Below, piece after piece: positions 13,569-26,875 of a stretch of 64,000 nucleotides of DNA; positions within the stretch are counted from its first letter, which is position 1; every line of letters starts with the position of its first letter. The notes beneath the pieces are model-generated. The model had not been told where the DNA came from, did not search any database, and worked only from the letters and a program-made list of their open reading frames with translations. This DNA comes from Solanum dulcamara (taxonomy: Eukaryota; Streptophyta; Magnoliopsida; Solanales; Solanaceae), in NCBI RefSeq assembly GCF_947179165.1, contig NC_077247.1:49954935-50018934 (forward strand), given 5' to 3'. The translations under genes and the position numbers were made by a program.

Positions 13569-15672
13569 ATGGAGGTAATGGATATTCTATTACTTGGCTT
13601 AGCAATTCTTCTTTTGTGTGTATGGTGGAAATATTGGTCAATCACTGGTGGTGGCAAAAAAAATCTGCCACCAGGTCCACCTGGTTGGCCATTGGTTGGA
13701 AATCTTTTCCAAGTTATTCTCCAACGTCGTCCTTTTATTTATGTAGTACGTGATTTACGTAAAAAATATGGACCTATTTTCACCATGCAAATGGGGCAAC
13801 GTACCCTTGTTATAATCACTAGCTCCGAATTAATCCACGAGGCATTAGTTCAAAACGGTCCGCTTTTCGCCAGCCGTCCTCCCGATTCACCGATCCGTCT
13901 AATATTCTCCGTGGGAAAGTGCGCCATCAACTCGGCCGAGTATGGCCCGTTGTGGCGAGTTCTCCGACGGAATTTCGTTACGGAGTTGATAAATCCAACG
14001 AGGATCAAGCAGTGTAGTTGGATAAGGAAATGGGCTATGGAATATCACATGAAAAGGCTTGAGAATGAAGTTTCGGAAAATGGGTTTGTAGAAGTGATGG
14101 CTAATTGTAGGCTTACGATATGTAGCATTCTTATTTGCCTTTGTTTTGGAGCTAAAATTTCTGAAGAGAGAATCAAGAAGATTGAGAGTATACTTAAAGA
14201 TGTTATGCTTATTACAGCTCCTCAACTTCCTGACTTCTTGCCGCTGCTCACACCGTTGTTTCGTAGCCAAGTAAAACAAGCAAAGAACCTGAGGCAGATT
14301 CAACTTGAGTACCTAGTTCCTTTGGTAAGTTTAATAAAGTAGTCTGTTTGAGAAAGCTTCTAAAAATCAAAAAGTGGTACTTGATATTTTTGCAAAATAC
14401 AACAGTTGTGTATGGTTAATTAGTTTGAAAATGACTTTTGCCAAATTTAGAAAAGCAATTTGTGTTTCGCTAACTTTTCAAAAACTAGTGGTTTTTAGGG
14501 GAGATCAAATTAAAGCTACTTTTTTCCCCTTGTACTACTACTCAAAAATATTTACTATTTTTATGTAGAAGCTTTGTCAATCGCCTAACTCTCTAAAACA
14601 AAGCACTCTTAATATAAAAATAGAAGTACTCCTGCTCCTCCTTCTCCTTTAGAATTGGATCAAACAGGTTACAAGTCATTAGAGATATTAGACTTTTAAT
14701 TACTTAATTGTACACGACTCTAATGTATGGATCTAATTAATTATGTTTCACGTGTCAAACATGTGAAACTGTTTTTTGTTTTGTGGATGACAATGAGATT
14801 TGAACCAAGACCTTTCACTTGTGTTGAAACCACATATTAAATTGTGTGACCATATTATTTAAATAGAAAGCACATTTTTAATTATATTATATCTTTAACA
14901 GGTAAGGGACAGAAAGGCATTTGTGGACAGCAATGGAGATCCTAAAAGTAGCGAATCAGAAATGGTAAGTCCAATTGGTGCAGCCTATGTTGATTCATTA
15001 TTTAGTCTTGAGCCACCTGGCAGGAAACTAGGAGAAGCAGAGATTATCACCCTTGTTTCAGAAACAATTGGTGCAGGAACTGATACTAGTGCCACTGCAC
15101 TAGAATGGGCTTTACTTCACTTAGTAATGAACCAAGAAATCCAAGAAAAACTCTACAAAGAAATAGTTGATTGTGTTGGTAAAAATGGTTCAATTTCAGA
15201 AAGTGATGTTGAAAAAATGCCTTTTCTTGGAGCCATTGTGAAGGAGACATTTAGGAGGCACCCACCTAGCCATTTTGTGTTGTCACATTCTGTAACAAAT
15301 GACACACAATTAGGAGGGTACAATATCCCTTCTGATGCCTATGTTGAATTTTACACCGCATGGTTAACGGAGGACCCAAGCCTATGGAAAGATCCCGGCG
15401 AGTTTCGACCGGAAAGGTTTTTGACTGGGGATGGAGTTGACGTGGACATTACCGGAATGAGGGGTGTGAAGATGCTACCATTCGGGGCGGGTCGTCGGAT
15501 CTGCCCCGCATGGTCATTGGGTACGTTGCACATTAATTTGATGCTTGCTAAGATGGTTCATAAATTCAAATGGATACCCATACCCGACAACCCACCCGAC
15601 CCGACAGAGACCTTTGCTTTTACCGTTGTGATGAAAAATCCCCTCAAAGCAATTATTTTGCCAAGGATCTAA
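13569..15672 (+). CDS. cytochrome P450, CYP77 family, most like CYP77B
   Basis: Microsomal haem-thiolate monooxygenase; known CYP77 members hydroxylate or epoxidise fatty acids in cutin and related lipid pathways. Exons 13569-14324 and 14902-15672 join in phase 0 (GTAAGT donor, ACAG acceptor) to give 508 residues, a full-length P450. An N-terminal hydrophobic anchor (residues 5-20) precedes the hinge PPGPPGWP (34-41). The I-helix motif AGTDTS is at 310-315, ExxR as ETFR at 367-370, PERF at 422-425, and the haem loop FGAGRRICPAW at 446-456 with Cys453 as iron ligand. The CPAWSLGTLHINLML stretch and RRHPPSHF are, from memory, closer to CYP77B1 than to CYP77A. No defect seen, so it is probably functional. 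The substrate is inferred from the family only. Confidence 0.93.
14775..14880 (-). repeat. dispersed repeat fragment in the P450 intron
   Basis: On the minus strand this reads with a box-B-like GGTTCAAATCTCA preceded by AAAGGTCTT. Its plus-strand ATTAAATTGTGTGACCA matches the repeat interrupted by the solo LTR at 7145. It is a partial copy of a tRNA-like or retroelement-derived repeat within the 577-bp intron. Confidence 0.45.
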
Positions 15673-17087
15673 AATTTGAGGGAATTAATTAATTGGATCG
15701 TGTTTGGTTAATTAATTTCCAGATGTTTGTTCATGTGATGTACGTACGATGTATTATAAGGTCTTAGGTTGCTTCTTTTTAATGTTAAAGAAATTATTAT
15801 GGATAATGTGTCTTCACTAATTTGCTTTTGCTGGATGTCACATGGCCTAGCTAGACTCTAGATCCTAGAATTAATTGTTGCGGCCAGAACATAAGAGTAT
15901 GTATTAATGATGAAATTTTTTCTATATATACATGTTCACTTGGTGTGATGAAATTAATAATGTTGCAGATTTCTTGTTATGTATCAACTATCAACAACAC
16001 TTGTTTTAAAAAATAAATTATTTATATAAGTAAATGTTATCTGATATTGTAAAACTCCTTTATAAATAATGTATATTTTACACGATTATATAATAAGCTA
16101 CTTCCAACATGTAACTACTAACGTAAACATGATATAGTATCGTAAAAGATGGAATAAATAATTAACCTACAACTATAACAAGTTAAAATACTTTAATACT
16201 AGAATGATTTAATTAATAAATATTAGTAGTAATAGTTTTAAAAAGAAATTTTCAATATCAGTTTATATATTTTATTATTTTACTAATTATAGTACTTACT
16301 TTCTGCAATTAATGGATCACTCTATGACAAAAGAAAGTGTGGAAGTGGACCTGAATTGGGAGATAACCCATCAAAGCTAAAGTAATGACTTATAATAGTA
16401 GTACATAATATATAGTGTCCCACAACCATTTAGGGAATGAACCTGTTTTTGTGAAATTAAATAAACAAGCATTCAATTTTATTTTTAAAATTTTTTTTAT
16501 TCATTTCTATCATGAGTATTCTACTGATACAGAAAACTTTCATAAAGCCTTCAACAACCTTCATTGAAGAAACTTTATGGTTTTGTACTTGGTTTGGTCT
16601 AATTATTAAAGACAATGGAAAAAAAATAAAGGTCACGAGTTACGATCGACACGTTGGCAGATTTTGTAAATGTTCATTTGAATATTAATAATATTAAGAT
16701 TGTGACTAACATGATAGTGGTCATAATTAGTCCCTTTGGTTGAAATTTGCATGGTTCTATTCAGTGACAAAGAAACAATATCTTCCTTAAAGACTCCGAC
16801 TTTGTCGGGGGGAATTAAGAAATTGATAATAGGACTACTTTAATCTTAAAAGACAGCTTAAAAGGTGAGAATTGACTAAGTCGAATTAAAAAGACTATAC
16901 ATCTCATAAAGGGATGATGTAGAATTCTTCATACAACCCCTTAATTATGCCCAGGGCTCTATGGGCAATTTAATATGAAGGTTCTATATATATCAAAAAT
17001 AAAAATAGATTGATCATACTTTAATATCATGTAAAAAAATATATATTGAACATAACTTAATCTTCAAAATTAATTTAAAAAATGAGT
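15673..17087. other. 3' flank of the P450 gene and intergenic DNA
   Basis: The first few hundred bases are likely 3' UTR. About 16435-16800 is one of several diverged copies of a segment also seen near 18590-18790 and 25570-25850. No gene seen. Confidence 0.45.
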
Positions 17088-17290
17088 TTGTTTAAGCCAT
17101 ATTTTTTTTTATTCGGTGTTTAGAGCCCGTGAAGTCCTGATTAAATTCGAATCACGTATTGCAGGGCCTATTCGGAGATGACGCTCCCAACAGAATTTTT
17201 TTCATTCTCAGAATTCAAACTCAAGACCTCTGATTAATGATGAAGCAGTCCCACCACTGCACCACGATCCATGTTGGTTGTTTAAGCCAT
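17088..17290 (-). mobile_element. tRNA-derived SINE with 13-bp target-site duplication
   Basis: The body, 17101-17277, is flanked by a perfect 13-bp direct repeat TTGTTTAAGCCAT (17088-17100 and 17278-17290). Read on the minus strand it starts with a box-A-like region (TGGTGCAGTGGTGGGA), then a box-B-like GGTCTTGAGTTTGAATTC, and ends in an A-rich tail. The layout matches Solanaceae SINEs transcribed by RNA polymerase III and inserted by LINE machinery. Confidence 0.8.
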
Positions 17291-17825
17291 GTTAAGAGAC
17301 CACTCTTCTCTTCAAAAGTTTGATATTGTTAGACTCTTCACGTAAAAATTAATTGATAAACATGTGAAAGATATAAAGTTTTATATCTTTTATTTGTTGT
17401 ATCTCTAATTTCTAGTAGTGACATGAAAAGTTTTATATATTTTATTTGTTTATGTGTCTATAGTTGATTTGGTATATTTTAAAAAAATATAATAAATAAA
17501 ATAATAATTTTATTATATTATTCTTAATTACTGTAAGTTATTAAGATATTAAAAAATTAATATTTGAATAGTTTTTAATAATAAAAGTAAAATAAAAATA
17601 AAATAATAAATAATTATTTAAATTAAATAAATAAAAATAAATATCTATTTTACGTATAATAGATAAATAAAATAAACTGATAGAGGACCAAATAAACTTA
17701 AATCATTATTTCATTTACCAACTACTACCAACGTGTCGGGTATAGTGACCAGTGAGATAAGTTGGGATATTTTGCCCCATCATTTACTTAAGGTTGTCTA
17801 ATCATTGAACTGGTCTTCTAATATA

Positions 17826-18067
17826 CTCCCACCATTTTATTTATCTGATATCTACGTCACAATAGATATTTTATTTTATTTATCTATTTTAGTAAATTGA
17901 AAAAAATATATATACTCTTTTTAGTATTAAATAAATATATAAATTAGTAATAATCAACTTTAAAATTTCAAAATATTATTAATAAAATTAATTTAATAAA
18001 ATACACCTCTAATTAAAATGAGGTGTGTAATTTCAACGAAAACTAAGTAATACCAAAACGGAGGAAG
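17826..18067. mobile_element. Stowaway-type MITE
   Basis: A 242-bp AT-rich element with terminal CTCCCACCATTTTATTT and ACCAAAACGGAGGAAG, the usual Stowaway ends, flanked by the dinucleotide TA on each side (17824-17825 and 18068-18069). Confidence 0.7.
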
Positions 18068-19835
18068 TAGTTAACAAATTATCAAGCTCAATAGCTCATT
18101 TGAATATTAATAATACTAAGATTGGAAGAGGGCTTTTGTTGAAGTCTGTTATAATTAATTCTACTCAATGGTGAAGAGACATATTTTCCATAAAAAATAT
18201 CATTCGACACCTACTTCGTCAATAAATTCAATTTGTAAAGATGAACATTTAACCTAATATAATGTTTGTTTTGTCTTTAATTCCTTGTAGTGACATATAT
18301 AAAATGATCACCTAATCCTACATCATAAACAAAGAACGAATCAAATATTACCAATAACAAAATAATAATAAATTCAGTGAAATTTCATTAATCGGGGAAT
18401 TAAATATTATCAAATGAACTTAAATACTATAATTTCACTTAATTACCACTTACCAGTAATCACTATGAATTTGAGCCGTGTAATAAATCATCACTAATAT
18501 TTGTATTGAAATACGCTGCTCACATCACATTCTTTGACGTACGTCTCTTTTTCAAAATTTGCTGACGTAACCATATTTTTAAGTAAAAAGTCATCTAAAA
18601 ATAAAAGGTCACAATTTACGGCAAGTTTCAATTATTGGGTTGGTCTCTATGCATGCTTAGCAAATCACGTATGTGTCAAGCTCATTTGAATAGCACTACG
18701 TACTAAGATTGTGACTAATAGGAGAGTGATCATCAATTAATGTCTTTCCTTAAAGATTGATAAATATGGTTCTATTTAGTGATCATCAATTAATGTCATT
18801 AAATTATGATTCAATTACTGGATGTGACTATCTACTATATTCTTCTCAAGCTAGTTGATGAGAAAAAATAAGGGATTGTTTCATCATAGATTTTATAAGA
18901 AATTTTTGAAAAAAAATATTGGCAAATATTTATTTGATCATAGAATTTATCTAGTTTTGTGGAGATTTTAATAATCAAATAAAATTCCAAAATCTGCTCC
19001 AAAGCAGATATAACTATCGATTTCTCTTAAAATTCTAAAACTTGCCCTAAATTTTTATAATTTATAAAAGCTCCATCTATTATGACCCCAACTAATTTCT
19101 ATCTCTCTGTGAAGAGTTTCCTCTGGAAAGATTTTATTAAAAAATAGTTTAGTTATTCTCATTGTTATTATTATTTTTCATTGATGGATCTTCTATAACT
19201 AACTGCAATTTGATGAACTGTAGTATCCAACAATTGTGCTATTAGTAGTTTTTATTAAAATATTTTGTTATGATTTTAGGATAATATATTATCTAGTTCA
19301 TTAAAAAATAATAATTTTGTATCAAATTTTATATAGGATTATGATTTGTGATAATGATAATGAATATTATCAATGAAGATTTTGCATAATTTTGGGATTT
19401 GCAAGTATGTTTGTTTGATAGGATTGAGTATTTTTGATAGATTTCAGAACTTATAAATATATGTCATATTTCATATTTTTCACAAAAAAAAAGTGAAATA
19501 TATTTTTAAAAAAACTATAATCAAATACATTTTGAAACTTCAATTCAAATTTGACCAAAATTTAATTTTTCAAAATATTTAAAAATTTATGATTAAACAC
19601 AAATTAACTAGCACTGCAAAAATGCAGAGTGGTAGTAAATGATTTGTTGGGTAGTTGGTGCGCGATGCTCAGTGGTTGGTTCTGAATTCTGACTTGTTTT
19701 ATTATGAGTGGAGCCGGCCATCCCCTTAATTAGCAAGGGGATATTGATATGTGGGCAGTGGCCTGGTAATATATATAGTAGTAAAGCAATTTATCTATTC
19801 ATACTAAATTACTTTTTTCATTTCACTACTTTGAG
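18068..19835. other. intergenic DNA with diverged copies of a local segment
   Basis: No gene. The stretches 18080-18130 and 18590-18790 repeat parts of 16640-16800 (shared motifs TCATTTGAATA, AAGATTGTGACTAA, ATGGTTCTATT). Near 19610-19800 is a less AT-rich patch (GTGGAGCCGGCCATCCCC) without an open frame. Confidence 0.4.
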
Positions 19836-20648
19836 ATATTCCCTCTATTTTATATTATTTCACTCTTTAGCAGAATTTTAAATTATTATTTTATGTAGTT
19901 TTTTAATATTAAGAATAATATAAAAAATATATAATAAATTTTATTAATTTATTAAAATATATATATATATTTATATTTAGATAGCGTTTTGTCCCAAATA
20001 TAGTTTTTGAGAAAAACTTGAAAAATATTTGGAAATTTATATTTGTCCGTATAATTTGTTATTACTTGACAAATATTTTTGACAAAATCCCCAGGTTTCC
20101 AAGTTCCAAAAAAAAATAGAACTTGGAAACTTGGGAACTTTTAAAAACAACCCCAAATTTTTATATTTTATAAAAGCACCAATCATTTATTAATTTCAAC
20201 TAAAAATTTATCTACCGATTTACTTCATTAATATGATTAACCAAGATTTATAAAAGAATAGTTTTGTATTACCTCCTCCGGAAAAGAATAGTTTGAGTGA
20301 CAATATTTGGAAAAGAAAATTATTTTTAAATTCAATTAATGTATTGTTCTTCCTATAATGTTATTTTGTTGTTGTTGATTGTTATGAATTGTGTTATAAG
20401 GTTTTTTTAACGGAACATGTTCATTATAAAATGATAACACGAATTTATGGGTATTTTAAATAATTTTTAGAACTTACGGGTATAAAATAATTATTTTTTG
20501 AAATTTCACCAAAACTTGGGGCCAAATACATGACACAATTTTATCAAAATTTCTTCCAAAAATAACTTGCCAAAAATATTTAAAAACTTGAGATCAAACG
20601 AGACCTTAATAGAAAGATCAAATAATAAAATCAACGGATGGGAGTAAT
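19836..20648. mobile_element. Stowaway-like MITE interrupted by a second MITE
   Basis: The left end ATTCCCTCTATTTTATATTATTTCAC (first bases at 19836) and the right end AACGGATGGGAGTAA (about 20633-20647) resemble the two ends of one Stowaway element. Between about 19983 and 20608 lies a different element whose ends (CGTTTTGTCCCAAATATAG and the complement of TTTGATCTCAAG/CGAGACCTTA) look like the CGTTTGG-type inverted termini common in plant MITEs. Only a weak duplication (ATAG) flanks the inner element. Confidence 0.4.
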
Positions 20649-22438
20649 TTTATATCTTGGGACTTGGTTATAAATGTTGCCTCATAAGGAAAGGAAACAT
20701 AAGGGAGTGGTGTTTACAAGAAATCACTCATTTTCCCATTTTTGGTGGTCTTTCATAGCTGTGTTCATTATTACCTCACCATTGATCTCTATAACCAAGA
20801 AAACTAGTTGACCACCAGTTATTTTAAACAACTTCAATTCTAAATTCCAGTGAGAGTCATTTCGTACAAAGATTAATAAAATAAGAATTAGTAATGAAAG
20901 AATTATTTTTTATCAAGAATTTGGTTAATTATTTCTCATTTAATTTTGTATTTAGTTTAAAATTCTACACAAAGTTTCTTTTTAATTATATCTTTAAATT
21001 ATTATAGAATTTTCTTTTTCATATAATCGAGTCAAGATAAATAATTATCGGATAATATTATTTTTTTGTGGCTTTCTAACTAGCTGGGAGAAGAATATGT
21101 TTGTTATTTTCTCTCTTGAATTATTGAGGATAAATAATTGTCATTTTTCATAAGTTGATCACTCACAAAATGACAATTTTCATTTTTAAAAAATAGATCA
21201 TCTACTTTAAAAATCAAAAAGACTTTAAATAATAGTAAAATCGAATAAATCATCTACATTTACACATAAAAATTATAATTTTTTAAGTCGTTCAAAATAC
21301 AAATAATCAGAAGATCACATATATATCAACAAATAATACATTCAGTTAAGATCACAAACGTCATAGATTGTCTTTTTGAATTAGTAAATGTTAAACAACT
21401 CACATTTCAAATATTTTGATTTGTATTGGATTTATTTAGCAACAAACAACTCTCTCTAAATAATAAAATTTGTAAGCTAATGTATTTAAACAAATTTACA
21501 AGTACAAATATAAAACATGAAATCAAGAGAATAAACAAAATGATTAAAAAAAGGATTCGAGGGATATTTTTGTATTTACATTTATTAATCTCATGGTATT
21601 AAATTCTATGTAGTTGATGGTATTAGTAATACACCCTATAATACCCAATCGGGTATATAACTAATACATGTATTAATTATATATAGGACCAAAATTCCCA
21701 CCAAACATAGTACTAAATAATACCATACATAATATATAGATTATTTCTCCTAATATACTCTATCAAATGACCCATTTAGGAGGTTGGACTTTGGAGTATT
21801 AATATTAAAAATAAGCTAATTTAATTACCAACTAAATTTTTCGAGGGAGATCTGTTGGAATTTATCTCACGAAGTTTTCGCTCTCCTACACATATATCTC
21901 TTGTAAAATTTTCCTTTAAAAATTCGTTTGTTTGAATTTGCCTTGTTAAGGATCTATGTCTTGATGGCGTGATATTATATTGGTACGAGACAAATATATA
22001 ATACATTTTAATTTTTAACTAGATTTGAAATCTGCGACCATCCAACCACTTGGGGGATTGGTTGGAAAAAGGTAGAAAATTATCTTACGATTTCGACTTT
22101 TGACCTAAGCGATTTCTCTGGCATTACGAATTTTTGGTCTTTATCATAATGATAATATCAGTATCAATTTAATTTGAAATCGCATTTCACATGACTACTA
22201 ATGTCAATGGTTTTGTTGTAAAGTGCTTAGAGTTAAAGTTTTGTACACCGGTATTTTCATGCTATATATTGACTATTTCTAGTTGAGTTTTTTTTTTCTT
22301 TCAAAAAAGCAGCATGTATGATATAACACTGGTTGCCTCTTAATTAGAAATTAAAGGGTATGGTCTCTACAGTAAAATGGCTGATTCTCCATTAGTGTTG
22401 GTCTTAATTGATTGGAAGGACAAAGATCAGCTCTTAGT
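20649..22438. other. AT-rich intergenic stretch
   Basis: No open frame with recognisable content, no RNA gene and no repeat with clear ends was seen. Confidence 0.4.
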
Positions 22439-22440
22439 TA

Positions 22441-22577
22441 TTCCTCCTTTCGTTTTTACTCTGATATTGTTTTTGACACATTTTTAAGAAATAATAAATA
22501 AAATGAAAATTTTAATATATATTACTTTTTGAATATAGTAATTTAATATATTTTAAAATGCATCAGAAAATAACTAT

Positions 22578-22615
<38 letters not shown>

Positions 22616-22719
22616 TCAAAATTAAACAATATATTATTTATTTATTTTTAAAATTAGATAAATAAAAAAATAGATATTTATTTTTATTAAAGTACATAAA
22701 TTAAAATAGACGGAGGGAC
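22441..22719. mobile_element. Stowaway-type MITE with (AAT)n tract
   Basis: Terminal TTCCTCCTTTCGTTTTTACT and AAAATAGACGGAGGGAC are diverged Stowaway ends, with TA preceding the left end. Inside, at about 22581-22613, is an (AAT)n microsatellite. Confidence 0.55.
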
Positions 22720-23205
22720 TGACAGTTATCTCAAGAAAAAAAGTTGAATTTTAAATTCAATCACGTACGCGGAAACATTTTATTGGGATCTACGTCTCTC
22801 ATAAATGTGGTCGTCGCAGTAGTAGCAGCCATAAAATGTTGAGCAATTTAACGACGAATACTACATTTTTGGTTTTAATTTATTTCTCAAGTTTTGACTT
22901 TAACATGAAATTTAAGAAAATAAATAATTTTTTTTAAAAAAATTATAATATTATAATTAAAGATATATAAATATACGAAAATATTCATTAATTTTATGAT
23001 CTTAAATGCATAATGTGAAAGTTAAAATTAAAAGTTACTAAAAAACGAACTAAAAAAATTCTTATGTAATTGTACAAGTGATAAAAAATCAATAAAATAG
23101 TCGCACGTATATGTAATGTATCGATATGTATAAATAGTGTATAACATTGTATATATGATGATAATTATGTATGAGAGATGTATATACATACACATATAAT
23201 GTTTA
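22720..23205. other. AT-rich intergenic stretch
   Basis: Nothing recognisable beyond simple AT-rich sequence. Confidence 0.4.
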
Positions 23206-24275
23206 TAAAATATTGAGAAAAAGCATAAAGTCATCACTGAAGTTATTTCTTTTTTCAAAAAGATATTTTAACTTTGCGGGCGTTCTATAACCCCCTAAAC
23301 AATTTTATATTGATTTTAGTATATCATTTATAGCCACCTAGCAGAGAGAATGTAGTTCACTTTCTCAAGGAGAGTGACAGAGATGACCCAAAGTATTTTC
23401 TATTTTTTCTATTTTGTTTATACTTTTTTATTTTTATTTTTCTTTCTTTAGTAATATTTATTTTCTATTAAATTCTTTGTTTTTTTGGTCTTCTTCAACG
23501 GGTTGATAGCGATTTTCGTCGTTGTGTTTGATTTTTTTTAATAAGAATGATGAAAAGGTATTAAAAATGATAAGAAAATATAAAGAGGAAGATGATTACT
23601 ATTGATCACCATTTTATCTAGTGAAAAAACATTTTGTAGAGACAAAGGATGCTTTTTGCACTACATTGATGATAAATTTCGTCGTTGGTGTTTAATTTCT
23701 TCGAAAAAGATGATGAAAAGATAATAGAAAGGAAAAAATGAAAAGGGAGATGATCATTATTAATTACCATTTTATCCGGCGAAAAAGCATTTTTCAAAAA
23801 TAAAAAATAACATTTTCCCTCCACTTTTATGATCTACTTCACTATTGTTTTTATCTATAATATCAGTTATTGTGACCTTGAAATAATGGCAATTAGATTT
23901 TTTAATAGCGGCACGGTCTTGTGCTAACCAGTTGCCATGACTCTTCCTTAATCCTCTGTCACTTTTTCTCTTCTTTTCCTATTTGTGGTGAAGAGAAGAA
24001 GCAGGTAGGGGGAGGATTTTGAATTTTTCTTTTATTTTTTTTATAAAAGTTAGTCTTTTTTTTTAGTTTTTAAATTTATAATATTTAACAAGTGGCAATC
24101 AAGAATTGGTGGTGATGTCACTTCTTTTTTTAAAAGTGGGGCTAATAGAAAAATGAGGCAATAATATTATTTTAAAATTATTTAGGGGATCATAAGACTC
24201 ATGCAAAATTTAAGTATCTTTTTGAAAAAAGGGAACAACTTCAATGATGACTTTATGTCTTTTCTCTAAAATAGT
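23206..24275. mobile_element. Mutator-type MITE with ~90-bp inverted ends
   Basis: The element is 23215-24266. Its first and last ~90 bp are near-complementary (left end starts GAGAAAAAGCATAAAGTCAT; right end is ATGACTTTATGTCTTTTCTC). It is flanked by 9-bp near-identical repeats TAAAATATT (23206-23214) and TAAAATAGT (24267-24275); long inverted ends plus 9-bp duplication are the Mutator signature. Inside, a segment of roughly 120-140 bp is repeated in tandem (starting near 23512 and 23679, shared motif TTCGTCGTTG). No transposase is encoded, so it is non-autonomous. Confidence 0.75.
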
Positions 24276-26875
24276 ATATCGCAGTAGTTCATCTTCCTCA
24301 ACAAGTTTTTTTTTCAATTCCTACCAACTCAAATCTCCTTCAAGCCAACTGAAGCACAGACCGTGAATCAAAACGGAGATGGACCTGGCCCTAATATCTT
24401 GTAAAGATATGGCACCTGAGCCTAACTCAATTCCAAAAAAGTTAGCTCATGAGGAGATGATTGTCGAATTCCATATAAGCAGACCATCAATTTATTTCTC
24501 ATTTATTACGGAGCATTATTTTTAAAAAAATATTATGATATAAGTGGATGTCCTTTTACGTGGAGCCCACTTAAAGTGGGCAAATTGCCCACTAGTTTTT
24601 CTCTTCTGGCTATAAACTGACAGTTTTTTTGGCAATGAAAAACAGACACAAATACGAATTCTTTCTCATCTGCTCTTTTCTATTTTTTCTTACTCTATCC
24701 TTCTTATTTTACTAAGTGGATTTATTTTATAACAAAAAATATTTATTCTACTATATATTCAATGGGGAAGTCTTGAACAAAGGTCAAACTATATCAGATA
24801 CATGAGATATGAGATATAGAGGGTACACTTCGCCGATATAAATGCATTTCACATGCAATAATTGTGGCCGAATGATTTATTTTTTTTTTGCAATAATAGA
24901 TAATTAAATTATTTTTTATAAAAAAAACTTTGACCTAATATATATTTTGTCTAATTCCTCCGCCCCCACCCCCAAAAAAACGACAAATAAATTAATACGA
25001 AAGCATTACCACTTATTTGGTGGTTGCTCAAAAAAAGAAAAAAGTTCCCCAAATAGTACATTGGAATAAATGTGCGTCTCAAACTAGATCTAACTTAGGG
25101 GAGCTCGGCTACATTTGGACGAAGTTGCTTCACTAATACGTAGAATGGAAATTAATTTGTATATTTATGAGTTGGCTATATATAATCCGGTTAATATTTG
25201 TTTGAACTAAATAATAATGGATCATAACTCAACTTATTTAATTCAAAGGGAAAACATTAGACTACATGAGGCCTGCCCTTTGGCGGATTTATCACACGAA
25301 GCATTGTGATAACAAGGAGAATGCATAAATAGACACTTTGAGCTTGAGGACCCCTATTGAAGGTATTGCAGTTCATAAAATTTTGTAAGTTGAATCGCCT
25401 TAAAATTAATTCTATACTAAGGAGTCTTGAGTTTTTATAGAACTTCAAAAAAAAAACTTGATTTATTGCCTAAAATTTCTTAAATTAATACCAAAATATC
25501 TTAAATTAGTTGCAACTCTTTCATGACTTGAATTAACACTAATGAATTCTAAAGTAATTTATATAGGTCCCAACAATAATTCAGGGGAGGCACCTGTTTT
25601 AAAGGAATTAAACAAACGATGACATCCATTTTATTTATTTGTTTTCATTTATTTTCTCTCTTTGGTTATGTTTTGGTCACAGCGGGGCAATGAAAGATGA
25701 GTAAGGAAAACCTCCATAAAACCTCTCAACAACCCTCAGTACTGAAGAAGCTTTATGGTTCTATTTCTATCTGTACTTGGTATATAAGTTGGTCTATTCA
25801 TTTGAGATAAAGAAATAAAAGGTCACGAGTTACGACACATATGCAAACACAATCAAATTTACCTTCCTGCTATATGATCGAATTAAAATAACTTAGAAGT
25901 AAATCAAATATATCCGTTTTTGTTAGAATTGTCCAAGGTGGATGTCCAATCCCACATGACACTGATATTTTAGTGAAGTAAACACCACATGACATAACAT
26001 CTCATCCCCTCCCCTCCTTCCACCACTTGGACTATAAATTGGTTACATATAACTTTTTTTAAAATTTATTTCATCCTGCCTCCACCTATCTAGTAACCGG
26101 AAGAAATTGGTGTTTGTAGAATATCAAATAAATAGCACGAGGCTATGTATGCATAAGATTGAGTGGGTTGGATGACTATATATTTGTCCATAGTTTTTAA
26201 AAGTGGTATAAATATACTCCTTAGAAAATTACTCTTCCGAACAATATTAGATTCAATTCTAATGTTTAATCATATATTTCTCAATTTTTCAAACAATTTT
26301 AGTTTGTAATTGTCTATTTTTTTCTCATAAGATTTTTAGCTTATTCATAAAAGACATTTAGATTGTGGTTTAAAAGATTCATAAATTTTAAGAGAAATAA
26401 AAGTCATTTACTAAATGGCTATATCCCAAAAATGTACAATTGATAAATTAAAAAAAAAACTGAATTTGCATTGGACTAACTGGAAAGTATGGCTACTAAT
26501 TCATCAACGTCGAATTAATATGCAATAAGCCAATAATCATCGTAAAGAGTTGGTGTTTGAAAAGAACAAATAGACACGATTCAAAGATTGACCTCTAGGA
26601 TAAGGTTATTTGTGCTAATAAGCCATTAAAGGGCCTAAGGTACTCGCCCAAATAAGCCTACTCGTGCGTAAGGCCCAAATTTGCCTAAAACCATGGGCTA
26701 GAAGTTTTGAGGTCTAGATATCACAACTTGAATCGAAATGTCTCAAGTTTTGAACGTGATTAGGCCTTTTATTTAGAAAAAAATTACCTAAATACACAAT
26801 TTATGTTATCATATTCTCTAAAATTTTATATCATTTGAAAAAATTATAAAAATTTCTATTCTTTTTTATTCTCGG
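24276..26875. other. intergenic DNA with a diverged copy of a P450-flanking segment
   Basis: Holds a copy, at about 25570-25850, of the segment found near 16435-16800 (shared CACCTGTTTT, CCATAAAACCTCTCAACAACC, AAGGTCACGAGTTACGA). A stretch near 24340-24480 (CCTAACTCAATTCC ... TTAGCTCATGAGGAG) looks like a fragment of a common eudicot repeat. No gene seen. Confidence 0.4.

Noticed and set aside
13899..14303. 134-codon minus-strand frame
   Set aside because: Antisense shadow of the first P450 exon.
25257..25448. 63-codon minus-strand frame in the gene desert
   Set aside because: Looks like repeat-derived text, no supporting signals.
16435..25850. Hidden second P450 gene between the P450 and pPLAI
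   Set aside because: Scanned for PERF and FxxGxRxC-type coding on both strands; none seen, only non-coding duplicated segments.
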